From JAYZDB01 sp036338025 (GTDB lineage Bacteria; Planctomycetota; UBA1135; UBA2386), in the NCBI GenBank assembly GCA_036338025.1, contig JAYZDB010000190.1, forward strand, positions 1 through 39,885: a stretch of 39,885 bases of DNA. Reading direction: 5' to 3'. Under the pieces are notes generated by a model. It was not told the origin of the DNA, ran no database searches, and saw only the letters and a list, made by a program, of their open reading frames with translations. Within the stretch, counting starts at the first letter, position 1, and the number at the start of each line of letters is the position of its first letter. The position numbers and the translations under genes are program-made. Below are positions 30,117-37,788 of this stretch, piece after piece.

Positions 30117-32515
30117 GTCTAACCGTTGGCACCGTGCTGCACGACACCAAGATGGCCGAGCAGATCGAGCTCGAGATCGAGGCAATTCAACTGGGAGTGA
30201 AGCGTTACCGCCGGCTGGCGGAGGACGCCGAGAAGCGTGGCGATGCCGCTGCCCTCAAGCCCACCGAACGACTGCTGGTCTACTGGTTCCCCCTCCTCCG
30301 TGACGCGATCCTCGCAGAGCAGGACGAGATCCTTGCAGGGACGGCCGGGCCAGGCCGATCGAGCGGCGGGCCACTGGTCGCGGCATGCCCGGCGGACGCG
30401 GCAGCGGTCATCACAATGCACACGATGTTGGGCAGAACGGTGTCGCACAACACCGGCGACCTGGTGCTCAAGTGCGCGTACGCCGTGGGGTCGGCCGTGG
30501 TAGCGGAGCTCCATGCCCAGCAGATTCGAGAGAACGACGCGGCGGATTGGAACGCCTTGGACAATCGCTTCCGCCGGCTGACCGCTGCACGAGTCAACGC
30601 CTGGGCGAAGAAGTCTTTGAGCGATCACTTGTGGAAGCGCAAGGCGTGCGTGGCTGCCGGCTCGACGCTGATGGAGATGGCTCGCAAGGTGTGCCTTCTG
30701 AAGAACGACCAAGACGAGTACGAGCCTGTCTTTCTGCATGAACAACAGTGGCGTGACCGCAAGCGAAAGGGATGCATTCGCCTGAGTGATCTGGCGTTCC
30801 GCAAGATCGAGGACGGCCACCTGTTCCGGCAGCATTTGCGGCCAAGATTTCTCCCAATGGTGTGCCCCCCGTTTAGTTGGAGCGAGACAGAGGACGGCGG
30901 CTACATCAAAGTGCGGACGCCTTTGATCTCGAAGCCAGCGAACGAACAGATCCGTGCGTTCAAGGAGTCGAAGACCGAGCACGTCTTCGAGGCGTTGAAC
31001 TCAATGTCCAAGGTGGGATGGAAGATCAACCCGCGAGTTCTGCAGGTTGCCGAGCACATCTGGGAAGAGGGGGGTGGGGTGGGCTCGCTCCCAAAGGCCG
31101 ACCTCATCCCCCTTCCTGATCGGCCGGCAGACATCGACTACAACGAAGTCGCCAAGAAAGCCTGGAAGTCAGAGGCACATGAGGTGCATGGTGCCAACGC
31201 CAAGCTGCGGGGTGCGCGTGTTGAGTTCCTTCAGAAGATCTCCCTCGCGAAGCGTTTTGTGAACGAGCCGACGATCTACTTCCCGCATCAGTTTGACTTC
31301 CGGACAAGGCTGTATCCGGTTCCAGTCCACCTCAATCACCACGGGGACGACTTGTCCAGAGGGCTGCTGATGTTCTCGAAGCCCGTGCCGTTGACAGACC
31401 GTGCCCGCTGGTGGCTGAAGGTCCACGCTGCCAACTGTTACGGCTACGACAAGGCAGACTTCGCCGGCCGTGTCGCCTTCGTCGAGGACATGAAGCACGA
31501 GATTGCCGCGGTCGGCAGGAACCCGATCGATGAGATCCCGTTCTGGACCAAGGCCGACGAGCCGTTCCAGTTTCTGGCGGCATGCTTCGCTCTCTGCGAT
31601 GACACCTTGGCGGAGCACCTGCCGTGTCAAATCGATGGCACCTGCAACGGGAGCCAGCACCTCTGCGCCGCGATGCTCGATGACGTAGGCGGACGGTGGG
31701 TCAATCTACTGCCAGGCGATCACCCCGAGGACGCCTACCGCCGCGTGATGCTCAGGGTCCAGGACCGTCTGCGAAACATGGACGATCCCATGGCCGCTAT
31801 GGTCGAGCCGTTCGTCAAGCGGAAGACGATCAAGCAGCCGGTCATGACCTCGAACTACAACGTCACCCGTATCGGGGCCAGGGACCAGATCAAGCAGAGG
31901 CTGAAGGAACTGGACTTCCCGAAGGATCAGCTGCGGGCAGCATCGATGTTCTTGGCGAACGAGACGCTCGCCTCCATCGGCGACACCTTCCCGGGGCCCC
32001 AGCTACTGATGCGCTGGATTGAGGAATGCACGAAGGCGATCTGCGCGAAGTACCCGATGCATGGCCTCGAGTGGACCACGCCCCTGGGGGTCCGATGCGT
32101 CCAGCCCTACCGGCGGATCTCTACCGTGGAGGTCCGGACAATCATGCAGCGGGTTGTTCTCGGGCACCGCCGCGAAGACGTACCAGTGGCGAAGGGGAAG
32201 CAACGCCAGGGTGGTCCGCCCAACATCGTTCACAGCTGGGACGGCAGCCATGAGATGTCCGTGGCGACCGCGATGGATGACGAGGGGATGGACTTCGCCG
32301 GCGTTCACGACGCCTACTGGGCCCATGCCGCCAACATGGATCGCCTGGCCTACCACACCAGAGATCAGTTTGTGTCGATGCACCAGATGGAGCTAGTCGA
32401 TGGTCTGGCTCGTGAGTGGGCGGAGAACTTTCCCAAAGCCCCGATCCCCGATCCGCCTCCGATGGGCCAGCTGGACCTCAGCAAGGTGATGGACAGTGAC
32501 TACTTCTTCAGCTGA
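30113..32515 (+). CDS. Single-subunit (T7-type) RNA polymerase
   Basis: 800 residues from GTG 30113 (GGAGG upstream), slightly shorter than T7 (883). It transcribes phage genes from phage-specific promoters. Motif A reads QIDGTCNGSQHLCAAM (Asp508, T7 Asp537); motif B reads KRKTIKQPVMTSNYNVTRIG (Lys574 and Tyr582, the same 8-residue spacing as T7 Lys631/Tyr639); motif C reads VHSWDGSHEM (Asp710, T7 Asp812). FPHQFDFRTRLYPVP is the upstream conserved block. The N-terminal domain is divergent. It lies after the replication genes and before the portal, as in phiKMV-like phages, so it probably drives late genes. Confidence 0.95.
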   Translation: MSLTVGTVLHDTKMAEQIELEIEAIQLGVKRYRRLAEDAEKRGDAAALKPTERLLVYWFPLLRDAILAEQDEILAGTAGPGRSSGGPLVAACPADAAAVITMHTMLGRTVSHNTGDLVLKCAYAVGSAVVAELHAQQIRENDAADWNALDNRFRRLTAARVNAWAKKSLSDHLWKRKACVAAGSTLMEMARKVCLLKNDQDEYEPVFLHEQQWRDRKRKGCIRLSDLAFRKIEDGHLFRQHLRPRFLPMVCPPFSWSETEDGGYIKVRTPLISKPANEQIRAFKESKTEHVFEALNSMSKVGWKINPRVLQVAEHIWEEGGGVGSLPKADLIPLPDRPADIDYNEVAKKAWKSEAHEVHGANAKLRGARVEFLQKISLAKRFVNEPTIYFPHQFDFRTRLYPVPVHLNHHGDDLSRGLLMFSKPVPLTDRARWWLKVHAANCYGYDKADFAGRVAFVEDMKHEIAAVGRNPIDEIPFWTKADEPFQFLAACFALCDDTLAEHLPCQIDGTCNGSQHLCAAMLDDVGGRWVNLLPGDHPEDAYRRVMLRVQDRLRNMDDPMAAMVEPFVKRKTIKQPVMTSNYNVTRIGARDQIKQRLKELDFPKDQLRAASMFLANETLASIGDTFPGPQLLMRWIEECTKAICAKYPMHGLEWTTPLGVRCVQPYRRISTVEVRTIMQRVVLGHRREDVPVAKGKQRQGGPPNIVHSWDGSHEMSVATAMDDEGMDFAGVHDAYWAHAANMDRLAYHTRDQFVSMHQMELVDGLAREWAENFPKAPIPDPPPMGQLDLSKVMDSDYFFS

Positions 32516-33086
32516 CGCGGACAATGGAAGCTACCTCTCGGTCTACTTTGCCGAGGGCCCGACCCTTTCCAAGTGGGTTCAGCGGGTTGGCTGGAGGTGG
32601 TTCCGCCGGCACCCGCTCACCCTCTGGGAAATGCTCGGGTCCGAGGTGATCGCCAGGGCCTGGGGCACCCGGTGTCGGCATGTCCTGCTGGAGCATGGCG
32701 GCGGTGTCTTGGACTACCAATTCTGCCGGGTGCAGTACTACCCCCTGGATTCGTTTCTCCAGGGCTATCCCGGGGTGATCGGACACTTTCGTGTGCCACA
32801 TGCCGGGTCAGTGGATCTGACAGAAAAACTTCCAGATCGGTCACATTTTCTCCAGGCTTTTCTGACGAGCCTGCACTACTACGCGATGTTCCTGAGCTGC
32901 GGCCTGTACCAGCCCAAGACGTGCGTCTCAGTCGCCTCTGAGGCCCTGAGCAAATGTGGGGTCCAGACCCCCCGATCCGTCTGGAGCCCGCCACGGCTCG
33001 CCTGGTGGCTTCTGGAGCAAGGCTATGAGTGGATACCCGAGAACCCTGCCGACGATGTCCGCGGACCTCGTCGAGCAGATGCATGA
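32496..33086 (+). CDS. Possible permuted papain-fold (NlpC/P60-like) protein
   Basis: 196 residues from GTG 32496, overlapping the polymerase gene by 20 bp; no ATG lies in this frame near the start. Order of potential catalytic residues is His then Cys: RHVLLEHGGGVLDYQFCRVQYYPL (about 62-85), then PKTCVSVASEALSKCGV (about 147-163). This H...C order with a conserved Gly-rich strand is what circularly permuted papain-like (YiiX/LRAT/DUF830-type) enzymes show; those cleave amide bonds or move acyl groups. If correct, it could be the missing cell-wall or lipid-active lysis enzyme. The match is loose and could be wrong. Confidence 0.4.
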   Translation: MTTSSADADNGSYLSVYFAEGPTLSKWVQRVGWRWFRRHPLTLWEMLGSEVIARAWGTRCRHVLLEHGGGVLDYQFCRVQYYPLDSFLQGYPGVIGHFRVPHAGSVDLTEKLPDRSHFLQAFLTSLHYYAMFLSCGLYQPKTCVSVASEALSKCGVQTPRSVWSPPRLAWWLLEQGYEWIPENPADDVRGPRRADA

Positions 33087-33120
33087 GCGTGTGCCCCCCG
33101 CGATCGTGGAGGGGCCCGAA

Positions 33121-33219
33121 ATGAGCGAACAACAACTCAGAGACCTGATCTTTCAGGCTGGCCGCCGATCCGTCGTGGACGAGCTGGTCCGCCTGCTGGA
33201 ACGTGCTAAGGAGCAATGA
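33121..33219 (+). CDS. Small helical protein
   Basis: 32 residues starting MSEQQLRDLIFQAGRRSVVD and continuing as a charged helix. ATG 33121 is chosen because GGAGG lies 8 bases before it; an in-frame ATG at 33079 would give 46 residues but has a poor ribosome-binding site. No family recognised. It sits between the papain-like gene and the proline-rich gene, and its stop overlaps an ATG for the next gene. Confidence 0.45.
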   Translation: MSEQQLRDLIFQAGRRSVVDELVRLLERAKEQ

Positions 33220-33221
33220 CC

Positions 33222-33401
33222 ATGGGTGCGCCCTCAATCCCGACCCCCCCACCGCCGCCGCCGCCGCCGCCGGAGCGAGAGGAAAAGGCCGAGTTCTCGG
33301 TGGAGGACGAAGATCGAAGCAGACGCAGGGGCTCTTCCGTCACGGGCATGCGTGTCCGTGCTGACTCACCTGGGGCTGGGACCAACGTTCCCGGACAGTG
33401 A
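33222..33401 (+). CDS. Proline-rich small protein before portal
   Basis: 59 residues from ATG 33222, eight bases after AAGGAG; ATG 33216 in the same frame is too close. The N-terminus has ten consecutive Pro (PSIPT then poly-Pro), coded in part by seven CCG repeats (33251-33271), then a charged middle (EREEKAEFSVEDEDRSRRRG) and a C-terminus SVTGMRVRADSPGAGTNVPG. Short proteins with a poly-Pro start and this R-G-x-x-S/T ... G-x-N-(V/I)-P tail sit directly upstream of the portal in many marine T7-like phages; role unknown, probably head-tail assembly. The TGA overlaps the portal ATG. Confidence 0.65.
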   Translation: MGAPSIPTPPPPPPPPPEREEKAEFSVEDEDRSRRRGSSVTGMRVRADSPGAGTNVPGQ

Positions 33402-34996
33402 TGAAGGAAGGTCGAATCGCTGAGGCTTTCGGAGCCGAGGACAGCCTCCGCACCGAATCGCTCGAGTCCGCTCGCCATTGTGCCGCGCTCTCGAAACCTC
33501 ACATCCTGCCTCCCGAGGGATGGGACGAAGGCGAGAGCCTGCCCCAGACGTTCTCTGCCCTGGCTAGCCGAGGGATCACCAACCTTGAAGGGCGTCTGCT
33601 CCTGGCTCTCTTCCCGGTCGGCCAAGCGTTCTTCAAGCTGAAGCCGGCGGCGAAGTTCAAGTACGACCCCGAGATCAACTCGGAGCTCCTCCAGGATTTT
33701 GAGAACAAGCTCGCGATCCACGAAATGGTCATGCTCGCCAAGCTTGAGCAGGATGATCACGGCGGCAGCAACGCCCGCCGGGCGGGCTTCAGGTCCCGCA
33801 TGCGGACGGCGTTATCGCAGCTCCTGGTCACTGGCGACGTGCTGATCCAGATGACCGACGCGTATCAGATCCGGGTCCACCGTCGCGACAACTATGTGCA
33901 GCGGCGCGACACCGGCGGCGATGTCCTGTACATGATCACGCGGGAGCAGATCGATCCGCTCTCGATGGCCCCGGAGATGCTGGAGATCTCGCATCCCGAT
34001 CCCGAGGCCCTGCACGAAATGTCGGTGTACGACCGGATGACCGATCTGTACACCCGGATTGATTGGAACCCTGTCACCAAGACGTGGGTCATCACCCAAG
34101 AATGCAATGGGCAGCAGATCGTCGAGTCCGAGGAAAAGGTGACGCCGTACTTCACGGTCCCGTACTCGCTGCCGCCCGGCGGACAATACGGACGCGGCAT
34201 CATCGAAGACAACCTCGGCGATGTCCGATCCATGAACGAGCTCACCGAACGTCTGCTCGACTTCGCAGCAATTTCTTCCAAGCATCTGTTCGCCCTGGAC
34301 TACTCAAGCCAGGTCAGACCCCAAGATCTAACTCTCCCTACAGGCAGCGTGATTCAGGCCAAAGTCCAGGGCGGGCAGGTGTCAGACGTTGGAATTCTGC
34401 GGACCGATCGAGCCGGCGATTTCAACGTGGTGCAGACCGTGCGAGAGTCGCTCCGCCGAGACCTCTCCGCGGCCATGCTCATGGAGGCAGAGCAGCTGCC
34501 GACGTACGAGCGAGCGAGCCGACTGCACGTTGAGCGGGTCGCCATGGAACTCGAGGGTGCCCTTGGTGGCGTGTACGCCCCGATCGCCGACGCCTTGCAG
34601 ATCCCGCTGGTCGAGCGGCTCATGCATCTCCTCGAACGCGACGGAACCTTGCCCCCGCTGCCAGACGACACGGTCGAGGTCGAGGCGGTCACTGGCATTT
34701 CGGCTCTGTCCCGAGAAGGCGACCAGCAGAAGCTGATGCAGCTGCTGCAAAGCCTGTCGCAGATGGGGCCGGACATGCTCGGCAGGATCGACCGCGGTCT
34801 TCTGTTGGAAATCATGGTCAGGCACAGCGGAGTGTACGAGCCCGGTCTCGTGAAGTCGGACGAACAAGTCCAGGAAGAACAAGCTGCCGCAGCACAGCAG
34901 CAGCAACAGCAGATGATGGCCGAGCAACTGACTGCCGCCGGCGGGCAGATGGTTCAGCAGGCCGCATCGCAATCAGTGGAGGCCATGAATGGCTGA
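33401..34996 (+). CDS. Portal protein (gp8-like head-tail connector)
   Basis: 531 residues, the T7 gp8 length (536). The N-terminus (AFGAEDSLRTESLESARHCAALSKPHILPP), ASRGITNLEGRLLLALFPVGQAFFKLKP, QLLVTGDVLIQMTD, PYSLPPGGQYGRGIIEDNLGDVRSMNELTERLLDFAAISSKHLFAL and RLHVERVAMELEGALGGVYAPIADALQIPLVERLMHLLE are all typical blocks of podovirus portal proteins. It forms the dodecameric DNA channel at one capsid vertex. The C-terminus is Gln/Ala-rich (QEEQAAAAQQQQQQMMAEQ). ATG 33401 shares a base with the previous TGA. Confidence 0.93.
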   Translation: MKEGRIAEAFGAEDSLRTESLESARHCAALSKPHILPPEGWDEGESLPQTFSALASRGITNLEGRLLLALFPVGQAFFKLKPAAKFKYDPEINSELLQDFENKLAIHEMVMLAKLEQDDHGGSNARRAGFRSRMRTALSQLLVTGDVLIQMTDAYQIRVHRRDNYVQRRDTGGDVLYMITREQIDPLSMAPEMLEISHPDPEALHEMSVYDRMTDLYTRIDWNPVTKTWVITQECNGQQIVESEEKVTPYFTVPYSLPPGGQYGRGIIEDNLGDVRSMNELTERLLDFAAISSKHLFALDYSSQVRPQDLTLPTGSVIQAKVQGGQVSDVGILRTDRAGDFNVVQTVRESLRRDLSAAMLMEAEQLPTYERASRLHVERVAMELEGALGGVYAPIADALQIPLVERLMHLLERDGTLPPLPDDTVEVEAVTGISALSREGDQQKLMQLLQSLSQMGPDMLGRIDRGLLLEIMVRHSGVYEPGLVKSDEQVQEEQAAAAQQQQQQMMAEQLTAAGGQMVQQAASQSVEAMNG

Positions 34997-35792
34997 GGAA
35001 AGCATGGGCGAAGTCCCAGAAGTCTCGCCCGGATTCCAGATCCAGGCAGGCGGCGAGACCCCCAAGGCAGGTGCCGAGGTTGTCCAGGAAGAGATTCGCA
35101 ACGTTGAGGGGACCGCCGAGTCACCGATGAATGCGAGGCAGTGGGCGGACAAGTACAACTCCCCCGAGGAACTCGAAAAGGGCTACATCGAGCTGCAGAA
35201 GAAGATGTCTGCCGGCCGGCCCAAGACTTCCGAGATGGACCTCGAAGGCTTGTTGAACTCCGCTGGCCTGCAGGGCGGCGACCTTGCTGCTCAGTGGGTT
35301 GATCAGGGGAAGCTGCTCGACCACCAGTACGACGCATTGCAGCAGCAGGGCATCAGTCGTGCCGTCGTGGACCAGTTCATGCGTGGTCAGCAGGCTATCT
35401 CCTCCAACAGCGGGTACGTCCAGGCTGAAGCCCGCGCCAAGGCGGAGGCTTTGGCCGGCGGCGGCGAGGAACTCGACAACCTGTTCAACTGGGCGGGCAA
35501 CCGCTACGCCAGCGAACCGCAGAAGATGCAGGAGATCAACGACCGGCTGGGCGATCCGGCCCGGTTTGAAGGTGCGGTCAAGGAGTTGCTGTACGACTAC
35601 AAGGTGCAGTCAGGTCGGGGGTTCACCACCCCCTTGGCCGAGGGCACCGCGATGCCAAACGTGTCGAACGGGTTCGGGTCCGTTCAGGAATATCTCGCAG
35701 CGATGCGACAGGCTCGGGAGGATGGGTTCCCGAAGTCCTTTCTGCGAAGGCTGCAGAACACCCCAACCCATATCAAGCAAGGACTTGACTGA
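34989..35792 (+). CDS. Scaffolding protein (gp9-like)
   Basis: 267 residues, acidic, with no signal or membrane segment. The gene sits between portal and capsid, the position of T7 gp9. Recognisable features: MNARQWADKYNSPEELEKGYIELQKKMS (a scaffold-like pattern near 45-75), a helical Gln/Ala-rich middle with QQGISRAVVDQFMRGQQAI, ELDNLFNWAGNRYA, and an aromatic basic C-terminus ending FGSVQEYLAAMRQAREDGF, which fits the capsid-binding tail of scaffolds. It would guide procapsid assembly and then leave. It overlaps the portal stop by 8 bp. Confidence 0.85.
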   Translation: MAEESMGEVPEVSPGFQIQAGGETPKAGAEVVQEEIRNVEGTAESPMNARQWADKYNSPEELEKGYIELQKKMSAGRPKTSEMDLEGLLNSAGLQGGDLAAQWVDQGKLLDHQYDALQQQGISRAVVDQFMRGQQAISSNSGYVQAEARAKAEALAGGGEELDNLFNWAGNRYASEPQKMQEINDRLGDPARFEGAVKELLYDYKVQSGRGFTTPLAEGTAMPNVSNGFGSVQEYLAAMRQAREDGFPKSFLRRLQNTPTHIKQGLD

Positions 35793-36196
35793 TGGCACTT
35801 TCATCTGGACAGCACATCTCAACGGCACTTCGCATGGAACTCAACCACCGGGTGAAGTTTCACTTCAGCACAACCGCGGATCAGCACGTTTGTCAGATTC
35901 GTGACAAAGACAACCAGGTGGTTGCAGAAGGGCGAGGTTTGGATGAGAACTACGCTTTCGAGGCGGCGTGCGAAGCGTTCGACCCGAACAAGGCGGAAAA
36001 CGAGCGGCGTTCCCTTGAGGAACGTAACGCTGAGTTGGAAGCCAAGCTTCGTGATCTCGAGTCCGGAGTTTCGCCTGCGGCGGCTGCGGACAGTCAGAAG
36101 TCAGATGGCGATGATTCGCTCGCTTCTGAAGAAGTCAATGAAAAACCAGTGAGGAAGAAGAAGACCACTCGCAAGTCGGCGACGTTCGACCTGTGA
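35792..36196 (+). CDS. Hypothetical head-region protein with coiled coil
   Basis: 134 residues. The N-terminal part (HRVKFHFSTTADQHVCQIRDKDNQVVAEGRGLDENYAFEAACEAF) looks like a small alpha/beta domain of the double-stranded-RNA-binding or YcfA-like size, followed by a coiled coil (AENERRSLEERNAELEAKLRDLES) and an acidic then Lys-rich tail (KPVRKKKTTRKSATFDL). No family recognised. Between scaffold and capsid, so a head-assembly role is likely. ATG shares a base with the scaffold TGA. A 129-bp regulatory gap follows. Confidence 0.6.
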   Translation: MALSSGQHISTALRMELNHRVKFHFSTTADQHVCQIRDKDNQVVAEGRGLDENYAFEAACEAFDPNKAENERRSLEERNAELEAKLRDLESGVSPAAAADSQKSDGDDSLASEEVNEKPVRKKKTTRKSATFDL

Positions 36197-36325
36197 AACT
36201 AAGACCTGCATCGAGCCCCAGGTAGCGGGACACCTCCGGCAGAATCTGCCGGAACCCTGGCGAAATGGGACACCTCCTGCGGTTGCTAACTCTCGTTTTA
36301 CCAACCCAAACATAGGAGAAGTCTC
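36197..36325 (+). promoter_or_regulatory. Regulatory region upstream of the capsid gene
   Basis: This 129-bp gap, unusual in such a compact genome, contains a direct repeat GGGACACCTCC at 36227-36237 and 36267-36277 (spacing 40), a hairpin CCGGCAG-AAT-CTGCCGG (36236-36252) and the string CTAACTCTCGTTTTACCAACC (about 36286-36306). A similar string (CTAAACCTCTCGTTATCCAAGG) begins the region after 20734, also near a GGCAGATTCTGCC hairpin. They are candidates for phage-polymerase promoters or mRNA processing sites. AGGAGAAG before ATG 36326 is the ribosome-binding site. Confidence 0.5.
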
Positions 36326-37522
36326 ATGACTCTCAACCTTCCCTCCGGAGCAGGAAATGCTCCCACGGGGTCCGAGGTGCCGTTCGGTGCAACTCGTACC
36401 CTCTCCAAGGAGTTCAACGCCGACACTCGCGGCCTTGCGCTCGAAGTGTTCTCGGGCACTGTGCTCGAGCAGTTCTACGATCAGTCGGTCTTCTACGACC
36501 GTCAAAATCAGTTCATCTCGACGAAGGTCCTCAACGGCGGACACATCGCCAAGTGGCCGATCATCGGCGACGACCTCGATCTCTTCAACTCGCTCAACGC
36601 CGACGTTTCCGGTGGTGTCGGCGACTTCCAGAACGCAGCTGATGTGGGTGCCGAAGGCGGAATCACCGCTGGCTACCACACCCCTGGTGACTTCATCACC
36701 GGCCGTAAGATCAAGCTGAGTGAAAAGACCGTCCGTTGCGACGACGTGCTCGTTGCCCCGATCGACGTTCCTTTCGCTGACTTGGACCTCAGCCACTTCG
36801 ACGTGCTGACCCCGTTTGCGGCAAAGCTTGCTCGTTCGCTCGCCCAGGATCTGGACCGCAAGATCGCGACCCAGATCGCTCGTGCGGCTGACGAGTCTGG
36901 CGTGACTGGTGTCTACCCTGGTGGACAGAAGGTCACCCGAGAAGTCTCGGGTGGAGCCGGGATCGGCAGCTTCTTCGCTGACACTACCGCCGGCGCAGAC
37001 GCCTTCCGCGATGATGTCGCAGCACTGGCACAGCAGTTTGATGAAGACAACATTCCGGAGGAAGGACGCTTCCTGTTCATCCCGCCGTACATCCGTCGGA
37101 TTCTGCGGAATGAGAAGGACATCTTCGATCGGGACTTCAACAACGCCTCGGTCGTCGGTTCCATGAACGAGCGTGCCATCGGCCTGCTCGAAGGGTTCCA
37201 GCTCATCGTTACCAAGAACATTCCTGGTAACTGGGCGACCACGACCAATGGACGCTACGGCTTCATTGACAGCAACCTCGCGAAGTATGACTTCGACCAC
37301 CCGCTTGGATCCACCAACGACACCCGCCCTGCTGCGCTGGCTCTGACCAACGCGGCTTCCGGCGTGGCTGGCGTCGGCATGGTCCAGGCTGCTGGCATCC
37401 GCACCGTCATCGAGGATGACGAGCGGCGTGAAGTCAAGTTCATGAAGGCCCGCATGCACGTCGGTCTCGACACCCTGGCACCCTGGTGTGCTGGCATGAT
37501 CGAGATGAAGCGCACCGCCTGA
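36326..37522 (+). CDS. Major capsid protein (gp10-like)
   Basis: 398 residues, the T7 gp10A size (345-398 in the family). Family features include ALEVFSGTVLEQFYDQSVFYDRQNQFISTKVLNGGHIAKWPIIGD (E-loop-like region), LSEKTVRCDDVLVAPIDVPFADLDLSHFDVLTPFAAKLARSLAQDLDRKIATQIARAA and RFLFIPPYIRRILRNEKDIFDRDFNN, then the GFQLIVTKNIPG block and a C-terminus ARMHVGLDTLAPWCAGMIEMKR. It forms the icosahedral shell with an HK97-type fold. Codon choice looks slightly different (many GCT, CGT and GGT codons), as expected of a very highly expressed gene. It has its own upstream regulatory region and a downstream hairpin. Confidence 0.93.
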   Translation: MTLNLPSGAGNAPTGSEVPFGATRTLSKEFNADTRGLALEVFSGTVLEQFYDQSVFYDRQNQFISTKVLNGGHIAKWPIIGDDLDLFNSLNADVSGGVGDFQNAADVGAEGGITAGYHTPGDFITGRKIKLSEKTVRCDDVLVAPIDVPFADLDLSHFDVLTPFAAKLARSLAQDLDRKIATQIARAADESGVTGVYPGGQKVTREVSGGAGIGSFFADTTAGADAFRDDVAALAQQFDEDNIPEEGRFLFIPPYIRRILRNEKDIFDRDFNNASVVGSMNERAIGLLEGFQLIVTKNIPGNWATTTNGRYGFIDSNLAKYDFDHPLGSTNDTRPAALALTNAASGVAGVGMVQAAGIRTVIEDDERREVKFMKARMHVGLDTLAPWCAGMIEMKRTA

Positions 37523-37535
37523 GTCTCTTCCTCAC

Positions 37536-37570
37536 ACCCTCCCCCTGGGGCCCTGCCTTGGGGGGAGGGT
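37536..37570 (+). terminator. Strong hairpin after the capsid gene
   Basis: ACCCTCCCCC (37536-37545) and GGGGGAGGGT (37561-37570) form a perfect 10-bp stem with a 15-base loop that can pair further (GGG/CCC). It begins 13 bases after the capsid stop, the same place as the T-phi terminator of T7. There is no T-tract, so termination may be partial or specific to the phage polymerase. Confidence 0.6.
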
Positions 37571-37584
37571 TGCCGGAGGCTTGC

Positions 37585-37788
37585 ATGACAAGATCATCAG
37601 ACAACACTGTTCACCTTTCAGTGAAAGACTGGTGCGGCATAGCTGCGGTCGTGTTCACAATCCTGACCGCATTGTTGGCTATCTACACGCACCACGACCG
37701 ACAACTCACCGAAGTCCTCACCAGACAAGAAACGCTCGTGGATCGAGTCGAGCGTATCGAACGCAGCCTCGATTCAAGGAGTCAATGA
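37585..37788 (+). CDS. Small membrane protein with coiled coil (holin-like)
   Basis: 67 residues from ATG 37585, chosen for the CCGGAGG site just upstream; a longer in-frame start would run through the terminator hairpin. One transmembrane helix at about 13-36 (CGIAAVVFTILTALLAIYTH) is followed by a short charged helix (EVLTRQETLVDRVERIERSLDS). The topology matches small phage holin-like proteins and the protein at 20012. No partner endolysin is recognised nearby; a lysis role is inferred. Confidence 0.65.
   Translation: MTRSSDNTVHLSVKDWCGIAAVVFTILTALLAIYTHHDRQLTEVLTRQETLVDRVERIERSLDSRSQ

Noticed and set aside
36101..37459. A 452-codon open frame on the - strand opposite the capsid gene
   Set aside because: The capsid on the + strand is unmistakable, with a ribosome-binding site; the - strand frame mirrors its codon bias and shows no domain.
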